This document shows positions 18,711-27,821 of a DNA stretch of 64,000 bases, in pieces. A model generated the notes under the pieces. That model searched no databases. It had not been told where the DNA came from and was given only the letters and a program-made list of their open reading frames with translations. Source of the DNA: Salegentibacter salegens. GTDB taxonomy: Bacteria; Bacteroidota; Bacteroidia; Flavobacteriales; Flavobacteriaceae. A program made the translations under genes and the position numbers. Positions within the stretch are counted from its first letter, which is position 1. Each line of letters begins with the position of its first letter. Location of the stretch: contig NZ_LT670848.1 in the NCBI RefSeq assembly GCF_900142975.1, positions 1,612,001 to 1,676,000 on the forward strand, written 5' to 3'.

Positions 18711-21227
18711 ATGCAAAAACTTCTACCCTTACTTATTTTCTTTATCTGTTTTAACTCCTTTGCTCAGCAGGAAGATTTAAGTCTTGATTATTACTTACCA
18801 CAAGATGTTAGCTACAATGAGAAAATTCCAAAACCGCAGGAGGTAATTGGTTATATTCCCGGGGAATGGCACGTAACCCACGATTTACTTTTAAATTATA
18901 TGCGGGAATTGGCAAGGGTTTCCCCTAGAATTAGCATAGAGAACCGCGGAGAAACCTACGAGGGACGCCCACTTATTCTACTCAAAATAACTTCTGAAGA
19001 GAACCATAATAACCTGGAAGAAATAAGGCAAAACCACCTCGCTTTAACCCGGGAAAACGCTTCTTCGCTCAACACCAAAGAAATGGCCATTGTGGTGAAC
19101 CAGGGATTTTCTATCCACGGAAACGAGGCCAGCGGATCTAATGCTGCGCTTTTAGTAGCTTATCATCTCGCTGCGGCTGAAGGTGAAGAAATAGAAGAAT
19201 TATTAGACAATACAGTTATTCTCTTTGATCCTGTGTTTAATCCCGATGGATTGCAACGCTTTTCCTATTGGGCCAATACCAACAAAAGTGAAAATATAAA
19301 CCCAGATCCTCAAGATAGGGAATACGACGAAGTTTGGCCGGGTGGAAGAACCAACCATTACTGGTTTGACATGAACCGCGACTGGCTGCCGGTACAATTA
19401 CCAGAATCCCAGGCGCGCATTGAAACATTTCATAAATGGATGCCAAATATTTTGACAGATCATCACGAAATGGGCTCCAATTCCAGCTTTTTCTTCCAAC
19501 CGGGAATTCCATCCAGAACGCACCCTCTTACGCCAGATATTAACCAGGAACTCACCAAAGAAATAGGTGCTTACCACGCCGCAGCATTTGATGAATTAGG
19601 ATCTTTTTATTATACCGAAGAAAACTACGACGATTTTTACTACGGAAAAGGTTCTACTTTTCCAGATATTAACGGAAGTATAGGAATTCTTTTTGAACAG
19701 GGAAGTTCCCGTGGTCACGCCCAGGAAACCGAGAATGGGGTTCTTACTTTCCCGTTCACGATAAGAAATCAATTTACCGCGGCGCTTTCTACGTTGGAAG
19801 CCGCTAAAAATATGCGTGAGAAAATCCTGAATTATCAGCGTGATTTTTATAAAAATGCCCGCAATTCTGCTGAAAAAGGTGCTTATGTTTTCGGAAGCGA
19901 AAAAGATGCATCTTCAGCCTACGAACTGGCGAAAATCCTGGAAAAACATAAAATAGAACTCCATAAAATAGAGGAAAACTTTACCACCAATGGAAAGAAT
20001 TTCAAAAAGAATTCTGCTTATGTAGTTCCTAAAAATCAGCGTCAGCATAGATTAGTAAAAGCGATGTTTGAGCGCAGAACCGAATTTGAAGATAGCTTAT
20101 TCTACGATATTTCGGCCTGGACGCTTCCTTTAGCTTTCAACCTGGATTTTGCCGAAGATGTAAAAATGAATAAAGCCGGACAGAAAATAGAAAACCTGGA
20201 AAAACCGGAAGTTCAGCCATTAGAAAAAAGCACTTATGCGTATATAATGCAATGGCACGATTTCTATTCGCCAAAAGCTTTAAATATGGTTCTTGAGGAA
20301 GGCCTGCGGGCAAAAGTGGGAATGCAGCCTTTTTCCTTAGAAAATAAAGAATATGATTACGGAACAATTTTAATTCCGGTTCAAAATCAAGAATTAGACG
20401 CTGATAAAATGTATCAATTTCTGCAAGAAGTATCAAAAAAATCTAATGTACAAATCGAAGGAATAAACACCGGATTAACCCAGGGTGTGAACCTTGGAAG
20501 CAATCAATTTAGAGCATTGCAACCTGCAAAAGTCGCTTTAATTGTGGGAGAAGGAATAACGCCATACGATGCCGGTGAGATCTGGCATTTATTCGATCAG
20601 CGTTACGATATGAAAATTACAAAATTGGATACCAGAAGATTTTCCAGAACCGATCTAAGCCGATATACCGATATTATTCTTCCAAATTCGTGGGGCAGTG
20701 CTTTAGATGATGGAGATATAGAAAAACTAAAAGAATGGATTCAGGATGGCGGAACTTTAATTGGCTATCGTAATGCCGCGCGCTTTTTTGAAAGAGAGGA
20801 TTTTATGGATCTCGAAATCAAAAAAGACAGCCTGGTTGCCGAAGATATTAGTTTTGAAGAGCAAAGAGATTTTAGAGGTGCGCAAGGAATTGGCGGTGCT
20901 ATTTTTGAAGCAAATATAGATCGTTCTCACCCGGTTAATTTTGGTTATACTAATAACAAACTTCCTTTATTTAGGAATACCACAATTTTTATTGAAGCTG
21001 ATAAGCAAAGTTATAATAACCCTATTCAGTATACAGAAAACCCACTATTAAGCGGATATATTAGTGTACCGAGATTAGATTCTATTGCGGGCACAGTTCC
21101 GTTTAAAATCACAGGAATGGGACGTGGTAATGTTATTTTATTTACCGATAATACAAACTTCAGGGCTTTCTGGTTTGGGACCAATAAATTATTGATGAAT
21201 GCCATCTTCTTTGGTGATGAAATGTAA
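18711..21227 (+). CDS. M14-family zinc carboxypeptidase, secreted
   Basis: 838 residues. A signal peptide (MQKLLPLLIFFICFNSFAQ) is followed by an M14 domain of about 350 residues with the zinc motif IHGNEASGS (His136, Glu139), FNPDG at 176-180, DMNRDW around 220-225 and the second His in TDHHEMGSNSS (249-258). The catalytic Glu is probably in ILFEQGSSRGHAQETENG. The C-terminal 450 residues include a glutamine-amidotransferase-like stretch (PAKVALIVGEGITPYDAGEI, DIILPNSWG), also usual in this Bacteroidota subfamily. It likely digests peptides in the periplasm or outside the cell. It carries no sorting domain, so it is not obviously sent through the type IX system. Confidence 0.87.
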   Translation: MQKLLPLLIFFICFNSFAQQEDLSLDYYLPQDVSYNEKIPKPQEVIGYIPGEWHVTHDLLLNYMRELARVSPRISIENRGETYEGRPLILLKITSEENHNNLEEIRQNHLALTRENASSLNTKEMAIVVNQGFSIHGNEASGSNAALLVAYHLAAAEGEEIEELLDNTVILFDPVFNPDGLQRFSYWANTNKSENINPDPQDREYDEVWPGGRTNHYWFDMNRDWLPVQLPESQARIETFHKWMPNILTDHHEMGSNSSFFFQPGIPSRTHPLTPDINQELTKEIGAYHAAAFDELGSFYYTEENYDDFYYGKGSTFPDINGSIGILFEQGSSRGHAQETENGVLTFPFTIRNQFTAALSTLEAAKNMREKILNYQRDFYKNARNSAEKGAYVFGSEKDASSAYELAKILEKHKIELHKIEENFTTNGKNFKKNSAYVVPKNQRQHRLVKAMFERRTEFEDSLFYDISAWTLPLAFNLDFAEDVKMNKAGQKIENLEKPEVQPLEKSTYAYIMQWHDFYSPKALNMVLEEGLRAKVGMQPFSLENKEYDYGTILIPVQNQELDADKMYQFLQEVSKKSNVQIEGINTGLTQGVNLGSNQFRALQPAKVALIVGEGITPYDAGEIWHLFDQRYDMKITKLDTRRFSRTDLSRYTDIILPNSWGSALDDGDIEKLKEWIQDGGTLIGYRNAARFFEREDFMDLEIKKDSLVAEDISFEEQRDFRGAQGIGGAIFEANIDRSHPVNFGYTNNKLPLFRNTTIFIEADKQSYNNPIQYTENPLLSGYISVPRLDSIAGTVPFKITGMGRGNVILFTDNTNFRAFWFGTNKLLMNAIFFGDEM

Positions 21228-21296
21228 ACTTTTGGAAAGATGTACGCAACCTTTTGTGGTTGTGTGCATCTATTTAATATAACCCAAAACCAAAAG

Positions 21297-21707
21297 ATGA
21301 AAAATTTACTTTTTATAGCATTATTCGCCACATTGGCCGGCGGCTGTTCTACAACTCCAAATAGCCCAGACCTTAATTTAGACAAAAAAGAAATTACCGG
21401 AAAATGGCAATTAACCGAAACCCTGGCCGATCCCGGTGATGGCAGTGGCACGTGGCAAACGGTAGAAAACGGCAAAACCCTGGAATTTGATGAAGATGGA
21501 ATCGTTTATTCCTCTACAAGTTTCTGTTACGGTGAAGAAATTAACGAAGCCACTTACGATGCTTCAGAGAAAATGATTAGCTCAAATTGTGCAGATAGAA
21601 ATGTTACGCTAAGCTACGAATTGAAAGAAGGTAACTTATTTGTCACCCCTCATAATCCAAGATGCATTGAAGCCTGTGGTAGTAAGTACAGTAAAATAGA
21701 AGATTAG
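21297..21707 (+). CDS. Small lipocalin-like lipoprotein
   Basis: 136 residues from the ATG at 21297; the upstream 19 codons in the same frame lack a signal and are discarded. A lipoprotein signal ends in LAGGC followed by STTPNSPDLN. The body has ITGKWQLTETLADPGDGSGT and TLEFDEDGIV, the layout of the lipocalin-like families common in Bacteroidota, with four Cys (FCYGEE, NCADR, CIEACGS) that could form disulphides. It lies 69 bases after the peptidase gene and converges on csaA. Function unknown. Confidence 0.65.
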   Translation: MKNLLFIALFATLAGGCSTTPNSPDLNLDKKEITGKWQLTETLADPGDGSGTWQTVENGKTLEFDEDGIVYSSTSFCYGEEINEATYDASEKMISSNCADRNVTLSYELKEGNLFVTPHNPRCIEACGSKYSKIED

Positions 21708-21711
21708 GTTT

Positions 21712-22047
21712 CTATCCTACTCGCAGTCCATTTTCTACATTAAAGTCGGGATTTAATAGCACGATATCATTTTCTTTACCCACAGCTCCTAAAACCAGGC
21801 ATTCGCTCATAATATTGGCGATTTGTTTCTTCGGAAAATTAACCACCGCTACGATTTGTCGATTGAGTAAATCCTCTTTTTTGTAACGCTTTATGATTTG
21901 AGCTGAAGTTTTTCTTTGGCCAATGTCTTTCCCAAAATCAATCACCATTTTATAAGCAGGGTTTTTAGCTTCAGGAAAATCTGAAACTTCAGTAATTGTT
22001 CCAATTCGCATTTCTACTTTTTCAAAATCTTTCCAGGAAATTTCCAT
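21712..22047 (-). CDS. csaA: tRNA-binding domain protein CsaA
   Basis: A 111-residue stand-alone OB-fold tRNA-binding protein (homologous to the C-terminal domain of MetRS and to Trbp111). It begins MEISWKDFEKVEMRIGTIT and has FPEAKNPAYKM, IDFG, SAQIIKRY and VVNFPKKQIANIMSECLVLG, all diagnostic of CsaA. It binds tRNA elbow regions as a dimer and has been linked to protein export chaperoning in Bacillus. It is convergent with the lipoprotein gene (4 bases apart). Confidence 0.93.
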   Translation of the reverse strand: MEISWKDFEKVEMRIGTITEVSDFPEAKNPAYKMVIDFGKDIGQRKTSAQIIKRYKKEDLLNRQIVAVVNFPKKQIANIMSECLVLGAVGKENDIVLLNPDFNVENGLRVG

Positions 22048-22108
22048 TAAGTAATTTGTATGTCCAATTTAGAAAAAAAGTGGCTATTCCAAAGTGAATT
22101 TGTAAATT

Positions 22109-22197
22109 ACCTCGAGGTGAGCCAGTGATATATAAATATGGAACAATATTTTAATTTCGAGGTAAGCACCAGAGCATTTTAAATCTCGATTATCGAG
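22109..22197. promoter_or_regulatory. TCGAG-rich palindromic region between csaA and a thioredoxin-like gene
   Basis: This 170-base divergent intergenic space contains the perfect palindrome ACCTCGAGGT (22109-22118), a TTTCGAGGTAAGC at 22155 that repeats the right half, and CTCGAT-T-ATCGAG (22185-22197), a 13-base palindrome 19 bases before the thioredoxin-like ATG. Possible operator sites; the regulator is unknown. Confidence 0.35.
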
Positions 22198-22216
22198 TAA
22201 ATTTATAAGAAAAGAA

Positions 22217-22786
22217 ATGGCCAGAACCGCTTCAAATATGATAGAGCTGGGTACACCGGCGCCCGATTTTAACCTGGTAGATGTTATTACCAACAATAGA
22301 TATTCTCTTGAAAATATTAAGGGTAAGAAGGGTACATTAATTATGTTTATAAGCAACCACTGCCCTTTTGTAAAACATGTAAACGAAGAAATAGTGAGAC
22401 TGGCAGGAGATTACCGCGTGCTGGGGTTTGGTTTTGCTGCTATTATGAGCAACGATGTAGAAAACTACCCTGCAGATCATCCAGATAATATGAACGAGGT
22501 AGCCAGGAAACACCAGTATTCTTTTCCATATCTCTACGACGAATCCCAGGACGTAGCACGAGCTTACAAAGCCTCCTGTACGCCAGATTTTTATCTGTTT
22601 GATGATGAATTAAAACTTATTTATCGCGGCCAATTAGACGATTCCCGCCCGGGAAATGGAATTCCGGTAAACGGAAGACATTTGCGCGACGCTATGGATG
22701 CAGTACTTTCTAATAAAAAAATTATAGAAGATCAGAAACCAAGTATTGGTTGTAATATAAAGTGGAAGTATGCCCCGGAATCTTAA
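22217..22786 (+). CDS. Thioredoxin-fold AhpC/TSA-family protein
   Basis: A 189-residue thioredoxin-like protein of the redoxin type. It begins MARTASNMIELGTPAPDFNL, and has the strand LIMFISNHCPFVKHV with Cys49 and a second Cys121 in KASCTPDFYLFDD. The NHCPFVK motif has a single Cys where thioredoxins have CxxC. The subfamily is common in Bacteroidota and is usually annotated as a thiol-disulphide isomerase or peroxiredoxin-like protein. It may reduce peroxides or disulphides in the cytosol (no signal peptide). It precedes a 1-Cys peroxiredoxin by 142 bases, so both may serve oxidative defence. Confidence 0.82.
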   Translation: MARTASNMIELGTPAPDFNLVDVITNNRYSLENIKGKKGTLIMFISNHCPFVKHVNEEIVRLAGDYRVLGFGFAAIMSNDVENYPADHPDNMNEVARKHQYSFPYLYDESQDVARAYKASCTPDFYLFDDELKLIYRGQLDDSRPGNGIPVNGRHLRDAMDAVLSNKKIIEDQKPSIGCNIKWKYAPES

Positions 22787-22928
22787 AATTCTAAAAACCT
22801 ATATACATAAGTATTTAAAGGCTATCAGTTAATTTTATCACAAAGCAAGTAAATCCTATTGGTTTAGTAGGTTATACTGAATATTATTCTTTAATTTTAT
22901 AATTCGAATAACTTAAAAATACAATATT

Positions 22929-23570
22929 ATGAGCGAATTAAAATTAGGAGATAAAGCACCAAATTTTGATGCTGAAACTTCAGAAGGAAAAATCAATTTT
23001 TATGATTATTTAGGAGATAGCTGGGGAATTTTATTTTCGCATCCTGCCGATTATACACCGGTTTGTACTACAGAATTAGGAACGGTAGCGAAATACAAAG
23101 ATAAATTTGAAGCTCGCAACACTAAAGTGATGGCTTTAAGTGTAGATGGAGTAGAGTCGCATAAAGGCTGGATAAATGATATAAACGAAACCCAAAATAC
23201 CACGGTTAATTTTCCAATTATTGCCGATGAAGATAAAAAGGTTTCCAACCTATATGGAATGATCCACCCGAAAGCCGATAATACGCTTACGGTACGTTCG
23301 GTTTATGTAATTGGACCAGACAAGACCATTAAATTAATGATTACTTATCCTGCCAGTACCGGTAGAAATTTTGATGAATTACTTAGGGTAATCGATTCGC
23401 TGCAACTTACCGCCTATCAAAAAGTAGCCACACCGGCTAATTGGAAACAAGGTGAAGATGTAGTGATTAGTCCTTCGGTTTCTAATGAAGATGCAAAGAA
23501 GATGTTCCCTAAAGGTTTTAAAGAGGTGAAATCATATCTTAGAATGACCCCGCAACCGGATTCTAAGTAA
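22929..23570 (+). CDS. 1-Cys peroxiredoxin (Prx6 family)
   Basis: A 213-residue peroxiredoxin that reduces H2O2 and organic peroxides in the cytosol. The active-site motif HPADYTPVCTTELG contains Pro39, Thr43 and the peroxidatic Cys46, the PxxxTxxC pattern. A long C-terminal half (DSLQLTAYQKVATPANW, YLRMTPQPDSK) is the Prx6-type extension. No resolving Cys is seen, as expected for 1-Cys enzymes. It is terminated by the hairpin at 23688. Secure. Confidence 0.94.
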   Translation: MSELKLGDKAPNFDAETSEGKINFYDYLGDSWGILFSHPADYTPVCTTELGTVAKYKDKFEARNTKVMALSVDGVESHKGWINDINETQNTTVNFPIIADEDKKVSNLYGMIHPKADNTLTVRSVYVIGPDKTIKLMITYPASTGRNFDELLRVIDSLQLTAYQKVATPANWKQGEDVVISPSVSNEDAKKMFPKGFKEVKSYLRMTPQPDSK

Positions 23571-23597
23571 AAGAGAGTATATTTAAGTTTAGAAGAT

Positions 23598-23677
23598 CGT
23601 CATCCTGAATTTGAATCGGGATTCTAAGCTTTTATATTTCGAAACAACTTAGATCCTGAAATAAATTCAGGATGACG
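23598..23677. repeat. Dispersed inverted repeat, copy R3
   Basis: It starts CGTCATCCTGAATTTGAATC and ends CTGAAATAAATTCAGGATGA followed by CG (23656-23677). The inner part carries ATTCTAAG and TTAGATCCTGA as in R1 and R2. It lies between the convergent peroxiredoxin and immunophilin genes, immediately before their shared terminator. Confidence 0.82.
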
Positions 23678-23687
23678 TCAAAAAAAA

Positions 23688-23717
23688 GACCTCACAGGTT
23701 TCGGAAACTGTGAGGTC
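23688..23717. terminator. Bidirectional terminator between peroxiredoxin and immunophilin genes
   Basis: GACCTCACAG (23688-23697) pairs with CTGTGAGGTC (23708-23717) around a 10-base loop. It has AAAAAAA on the left and TTTTTA on the right, so it works on both strands. Confidence 0.87.
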
Positions 23718-23748
23718 TTTTTATTTTAAATCTATATGATTCGGCTTT

Positions 23749-24681
23749 TTATTTCACCGCCACCAATTCCACATCAAAAACCAAAGCTGCGTTTGGCGGA
23801 ATTACACCACCTGCTCCTTGTTCACCATAAGCCAAATGCGAAGGAATAACGAAACGAGCCTGGTCTCCTACATTTAAAAGTAAAATACCTTCGTCCCATC
23901 CACTAATTACGTGCCCTACTCCTACCGGAAATTCTAATGGCTGATTTCTCTTGTAAGAAGAATCAAAAACACTTCCATCGGTTAGCATTCCTTTATAATG
24001 TACAGATACGGTTTGTCCTTTTTCAGGTTTTGCTCCTTCTCCTTTTTTCTCAATTTTATATCGAAGTCCGCTTTCTGTAGTTTTAAAACCCTCTGAAAGT
24101 TTTCCGAGTAATTCGTCTTCCCTCTTCTTAGCAGCATCTTCTCTTTTGGCTTTAGCGCCATCAAATTGTCTAAAAGACTCTACAGCATTAAAATTCTGTG
24201 CATTTTCGCCAGATCTTATTATTTCCAGTTTTTCAATTTTATCGCCTTGCTTAATGCTATCAACTACATCCTGACCTTCAATTACACTACCAAAAACGGT
24301 GTGTTTGCCGTCTAACCAGGGAGTTTCGGTATGGGTAATAAAAAACTGGCTTCCGTTGGTTCCGGGACCGGCGTTTGCCATAGAAAGTTTCCCGGGAGCA
24401 TCGTGTTTTAAATCGGGGTGAATTTCATCTTCAAATTTATAACCGGGACCACCAACGCCTGTTCCCTGAGGATCTCCACCCTGAACCATAAAATTAGGAA
24501 TCACGCGGTGAAATTTAAGATCGTTGTAATAAGGTTTTCCCTGCGGAAAAGCATCGTTTTCCAGTTTTCCTTCAGCAAGACCTACAAAGTTTCCCACTGT
24601 TCCTGGTACTTTTTCATATTCCAATTCCACTAAAATCTGACCTTTAGTGGTATAAAATTTTGCATATAATCCGTCGTTCAT
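23749..24681 (-). CDS. Dual-family immunophilin: cyclophilin-FKBP fusion peptidyl-prolyl isomerase
   Basis: 310 residues with two unrelated proline isomerase domains. Residues 1-165 are a cyclophilin ([66 protein letters not shown]). Residues 205-310 are an FKBP ([65 protein letters not shown]). They are joined by a charged helix ([20 protein letters not shown]). Such FK506- and cyclosporin-binding fusions are known from Flavobacterium and some protists. There is no signal peptide, so it works in the cytosol. A TATCTTTG box is at 24702-24709. Confidence 0.95.
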   Translation of the reverse strand: MNDGLYAKFYTTKGQILVELEYEKVPGTVGNFVGLAEGKLENDAFPQGKPYYNDLKFHRVIPNFMVQGGDPQGTGVGGPGYKFEDEIHPDLKHDAPGKLSMANAGPGTNGSQFFITHTETPWLDGKHTVFGSVIEGQDVVDSIKQGDKIEKLEIIRSGENAQNFNAVESFRQFDGAKAKREDAAKKREDELLGKLSEGFKTTESGLRYKIEKKGEGAKPEKGQTVSVHYKGMLTDGSVFDSSYKRNQPLEFPVGVGHVISGWDEGILLLNVGDQARFVIPSHLAYGEQGAGGVIPPNAALVFDVELVAVK

Positions 24682-24701
24682 TTTCTTATATTTTTAAGGT
24701 G

Positions 24702-24709
24702 CAAAGATA
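24702..24709 (-). promoter_or_regulatory. -7 box of the dual immunophilin gene
   Basis: The minus strand reads TATCTTTG, a perfect TAnnTTTG match, 20 bases before the ATG at 24681. Confidence 0.5.
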
Positions 24710-24728
24710 TCCATTTTAATAGAATGAA

Positions 24729-26357
24729 TTAATATACTTTTTCGCCATTTACATAAGTTTCCAAAACTTTTATTTCGGGAATTTCAGATGCCTCAACTCT
24801 CATAATATCCTTATCCAGGATTATAAAATCGGCGAATTTTCCTGCTTCTATACTTCCTTTTTCTTCTTCTTCAAAATTAGCATAAGCCGCCCAAATGGTC
24901 ATTCCTTTTAAAGTTTCTTCGCGAGATAAAGCCTGATCTATCATAAAACCATCTTCAGGATAATTATCGGTATCCTGTCTTGCAACCGCTGCATAAAAAG
25001 TCAAAAACGGACTTACCTCTTCTACCGGGAAATCGGTTCCCAAAGCTACAATCCCAGCCTGGTTCAGTAGTTTTTTAAAGGCATAAGCTCCCTGCATTCT
25101 TTCTTTACCTAAGCGATCTTCTGCCCAGTACATATCGCTGGTAGCGTGGGTGGGTTGGATAGACGGAATTATATTTTTACTGAAATATTTAAAATCTGAA
25201 GTATCTATTACCTGTGAATGTTCTACTCTCCAACGACGATCTCCACCATCTTCTAACAGTTCATCGTAAGTTTTTAAAACAAGGTAGTTAGCCGAATCTC
25301 CAATAGCGTGGGTATTTAATTGAAACTTTGAAGCCGCAAGCCGTTCGGCGGTTTCTTTAAAATCTTCAACTGGGGAAAGTAGTGCTCCAAAGTGCCCGGC
25401 GCGATCACTGTACTCTTCTTTTAAAGCAGCACCTCTGGAACCAAGGGCACCATCGCCATAAAATTTCACTGAACGTACATTTAATCTTTCGGTCTTAATA
25501 GGATCTTTATCGAGATAATAATCAAGGTTTTCTTCTGTATTACTAATCATTGCATACAACCTTATTTTAAGACTTTCCTCTTTATGAAGACTATCCATAA
25601 GCTCTATGGTTTCCCTGTCTATCCCAGCGTCTACCACGGTTGTAAGCCCGTATTCAAAAGAAATTTTTTGAGCATCCAGCAAGGCGTTCACTTGCTCCTG
25701 CGTAGAAGGTTCAGGTTGCGCATCGGTAATTAGGCTCATAGGGTTATCTACTATTATCCCGGTAAGTTTACCATCTTTTTGTTCAATATCTCCACCATCA
25801 AAAGGAGTTTCGGTGGTAATCCCTGCTTTATCTAAAGCGGCCTGGTTGGCTAAAAGTGCGTGACCATCTATACGGGTAATGGCAATTGGAGTATTGGGGA
25901 ATAATTGATCTAAGGTATCCTTGGTTGGAAATTCTTTACTTTCCCAGTCGTTTTGATCCCATCCTCTCCCGGTAATAAATGCTGCACCACGTTTATTCTG
26001 AAAATCCACAATACGTTGCACTACTTCAATAAAGCTTTTAGTTCCTGTAAGATCTACAAGCTGCTGTTGAAGCCCCAACATGTAAAAATGAGCGTGGCCA
26101 TCTATAAAGCCAGGAAAAACACTTTTCCCACCTGCATCAAGTTTTTCGGTTATTTTATATTTTTCCTGAAGTGTTTCGGCATTACCTACTTCTAGAAACT
26201 TTCCATCCTTTGTTACAAATGCTTCCGCAGAACTAAAGTTATCGTCTACCGTGTAAATTTCAGCGTTATAAACCAGGAGATCTGCTTCCTCTTTATCTTC
26301 AGAATTACAGGAAATAAGGATGCTGCTTAGAAGGCAGACGAGTAAGATTCTTTTCAT
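24729..26357 (-). CDS. Amidohydrolase-family lipoprotein (YtcJ-like)
   Basis: 542 residues from the ATG at 26357; the longer frame to 26396 runs across a terminator and is rejected. The signal MKRILLVCLLSSILISC (lipid Cys17) makes it a lipoprotein. The metal-dependent hydrolase core has FPGFIDGHAHF with the HxH pair (His88, His90), RGWDQNDW, RIDGHALLANQAAL, GDGALGSRGAAL, LNTHAIGD and WRVEHSQ, and ends with the AGKFADFIIL signature. Together these identify the YtcJ-like amidohydrolase 3 subgroup. The substrate is unknown; envelope placement is likely. Confidence 0.88.
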   Translation of the reverse strand: MKRILLVCLLSSILISCNSEDKEEADLLVYNAEIYTVDDNFSSAEAFVTKDGKFLEVGNAETLQEKYKITEKLDAGGKSVFPGFIDGHAHFYMLGLQQQLVDLTGTKSFIEVVQRIVDFQNKRGAAFITGRGWDQNDWESKEFPTKDTLDQLFPNTPIAITRIDGHALLANQAALDKAGITTETPFDGGDIEQKDGKLTGIIVDNPMSLITDAQPEPSTQEQVNALLDAQKISFEYGLTTVVDAGIDRETIELMDSLHKEESLKIRLYAMISNTEENLDYYLDKDPIKTERLNVRSVKFYGDGALGSRGAALKEEYSDRAGHFGALLSPVEDFKETAERLAASKFQLNTHAIGDSANYLVLKTYDELLEDGGDRRWRVEHSQVIDTSDFKYFSKNIIPSIQPTHATSDMYWAEDRLGKERMQGAYAFKKLLNQAGIVALGTDFPVEEVSPFLTFYAAVARQDTDNYPEDGFMIDQALSREETLKGMTIWAAYANFEEEEKGSIEAGKFADFIILDKDIMRVEASEIPEIKVLETYVNGEKVY

Positions 26358-26383
26358 AGTGATAAATTTTTCCATAAAAATAA

Positions 26384-26410
26384 AAAATGCGCCCATTAAA
26401 GGCGCATTTT
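26384..26410 (-). terminator. Terminator of the PiT-like transporter gene
   Basis: AAAATGCGCC (26384-26393) pairs with GGCGCATTTT (26401-26410). On the minus strand it is followed by TTTTTTATTTTTA. It lies between the transporter stop and the amidohydrolase ATG. Confidence 0.85.
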
Positions 26411-26428
26411 AAAGCTTTTATTTATTGC

Positions 26429-27556
26429 TTAAAAGATCGCATTGATTATTTGATCACGAATACTTTTATTTGCTGCCGCAGCAAGGCCTACAGATACAAA
26501 TAAGCCAATCATTGCATAAGCAAAATCTTTAAAGATCATCTTACCGGCTTTCTTTCTATGTTTTTTACCTTTTTTGTTTCTCGCCAAACTTATCGCGATT
26601 TCCCTACCCCCAATAATACCAAGGAAAACCCAGGTAGTACTCATTGGTACTGTACTTATAAATAGTTTATAAATAAGTAAGATGACATAAGTTAAATCTA
26701 CCAGCGTCGCCGCACGTATATCAGAAATTCTTGATTTCTCACTAACTACTTCCTGTATTTTATCTCCTCTTAGGTAAAATAACAATCCGAGACCTCCAAA
26801 AATAGTAAGTGCAAATACCACAAATTGAAAAGCATCCAGGTTTCGTGGTAGGAATACTGCTATATTAGCGCCATCCTGCATTACCCAAACTCCCCAAAGT
26901 GTACCACTTACAAGCCATTGAACTGCGGTCCAACTACGATTGAATTTCCTACTTTTAAAGTATTTTTTTATAAAATTATAAGAAAGATACCATACCAAAA
27001 ATGAAAGGATAAAGGCCATAATATAGCCTGTCCAACTTTTCCAAACTACAGAGGTAATTCCCGAGGTATCAGCACTAAATACACTTAAGATAAGGAATGT
27101 GGTAGAAACCGGCATTTTAAGCCTGGTTAAAATAAGCAAGACTAAAGGTGCTATAATTTGAAAAAAGCTAAAAGATTCAGGATGTGGATAGGGTGAAGTC
27201 CCATCGGGTTTTAGAAGTCGCTGGAAAGTCACATCGCCATCAAAATAAAACCAGCTAAAACTAACTACTCCAAGAAATATAGCTCCTACATAGAGCCATA
27301 AAATCCACCAACGTTTTGCTTTGTTACTTTCTATAAAAGTCCCAAGAGATTGAATACTATCGTTAGCTACCGTAGCATAGGCAGCAAAGAAAAAACCCAG
27401 CCACATCGCTGCTGTTTTATTACCGGTAAAAATTCCGGCCATGATAATACCAACAATAACAATTGCAAGGAATGCCTTTTCCTGAACCATGAAGTCCAGA
27501 ATATTCAAATAGGGACGGGACCGGTCACTCCTTTTAAACTTTTTGCCTTTTGCCAT
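26429..27556 (-). CDS. PiT-like inorganic phosphate transporter family protein
   Basis: A 375-residue membrane protein with about nine hydrophobic segments. The paired signatures of the PiT phosphate/sulphate permease family appear in altered form: FFAAYATVANDSIQSLGTFI in the N-terminal half and LKMPVSTTFLILSVFSA plus VPMSTTWVFLGIIGGREIAI in the C-terminal half. The charged N-terminus (MAKGKKFKRSDRSRPY) is cytoplasmic. The typical GANDVAN sequence is reduced to ATVANDS, so the transported ion is uncertain. It is a single gene with its own terminator. Family membership is moderate. Confidence 0.62.
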   Translation of the reverse strand: MAKGKKFKRSDRSRPYLNILDFMVQEKAFLAIVIVGIIMAGIFTGNKTAAMWLGFFFAAYATVANDSIQSLGTFIESNKAKRWWILWLYVGAIFLGVVSFSWFYFDGDVTFQRLLKPDGTSPYPHPESFSFFQIIAPLVLLILTRLKMPVSTTFLILSVFSADTSGITSVVWKSWTGYIMAFILSFLVWYLSYNFIKKYFKSRKFNRSWTAVQWLVSGTLWGVWVMQDGANIAVFLPRNLDAFQFVVFALTIFGGLGLLFYLRGDKIQEVVSEKSRISDIRAATLVDLTYVILLIYKLFISTVPMSTTWVFLGIIGGREIAISLARNKKGKKHRKKAGKMIFKDFAYAMIGLFVSVGLAAAANKSIRDQIINAIF

Positions 27557-27770
27557 TTAAGTAGCTATTTTAATAGTTTTAATGTTTAGAATTGGCCTTT
27601 GTTAAAAACCACCTTAAAAATTTGGGTACAATATTAGTTAGTTCTATTGTTAATTTTGAATTTCTAATGTTGTGTTATTGTTAAGGAATTTCTACTTACA
27701 AACTCCTACAAACACTTGAATTGAAGCTTTTTACTGACTATTATTTCGCCGAAGATATTATTAATAACAA

Positions 27771-27799
27771 AAAAAAGCATCAAAAAATGATGCTTTTTT
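27771..27799 (-). terminator. Terminator of the TPR/barrel operon
   Basis: AAAAAAGCATCA pairs with TGATGCTTTTTT around a five-base A loop, 22 bases past the stop of the barrel gene. It is T-rich on both strands. Confidence 0.85.
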
Positions 27800-27821
27800 A
27801 GAATTTAAGATGATTTTTTTA

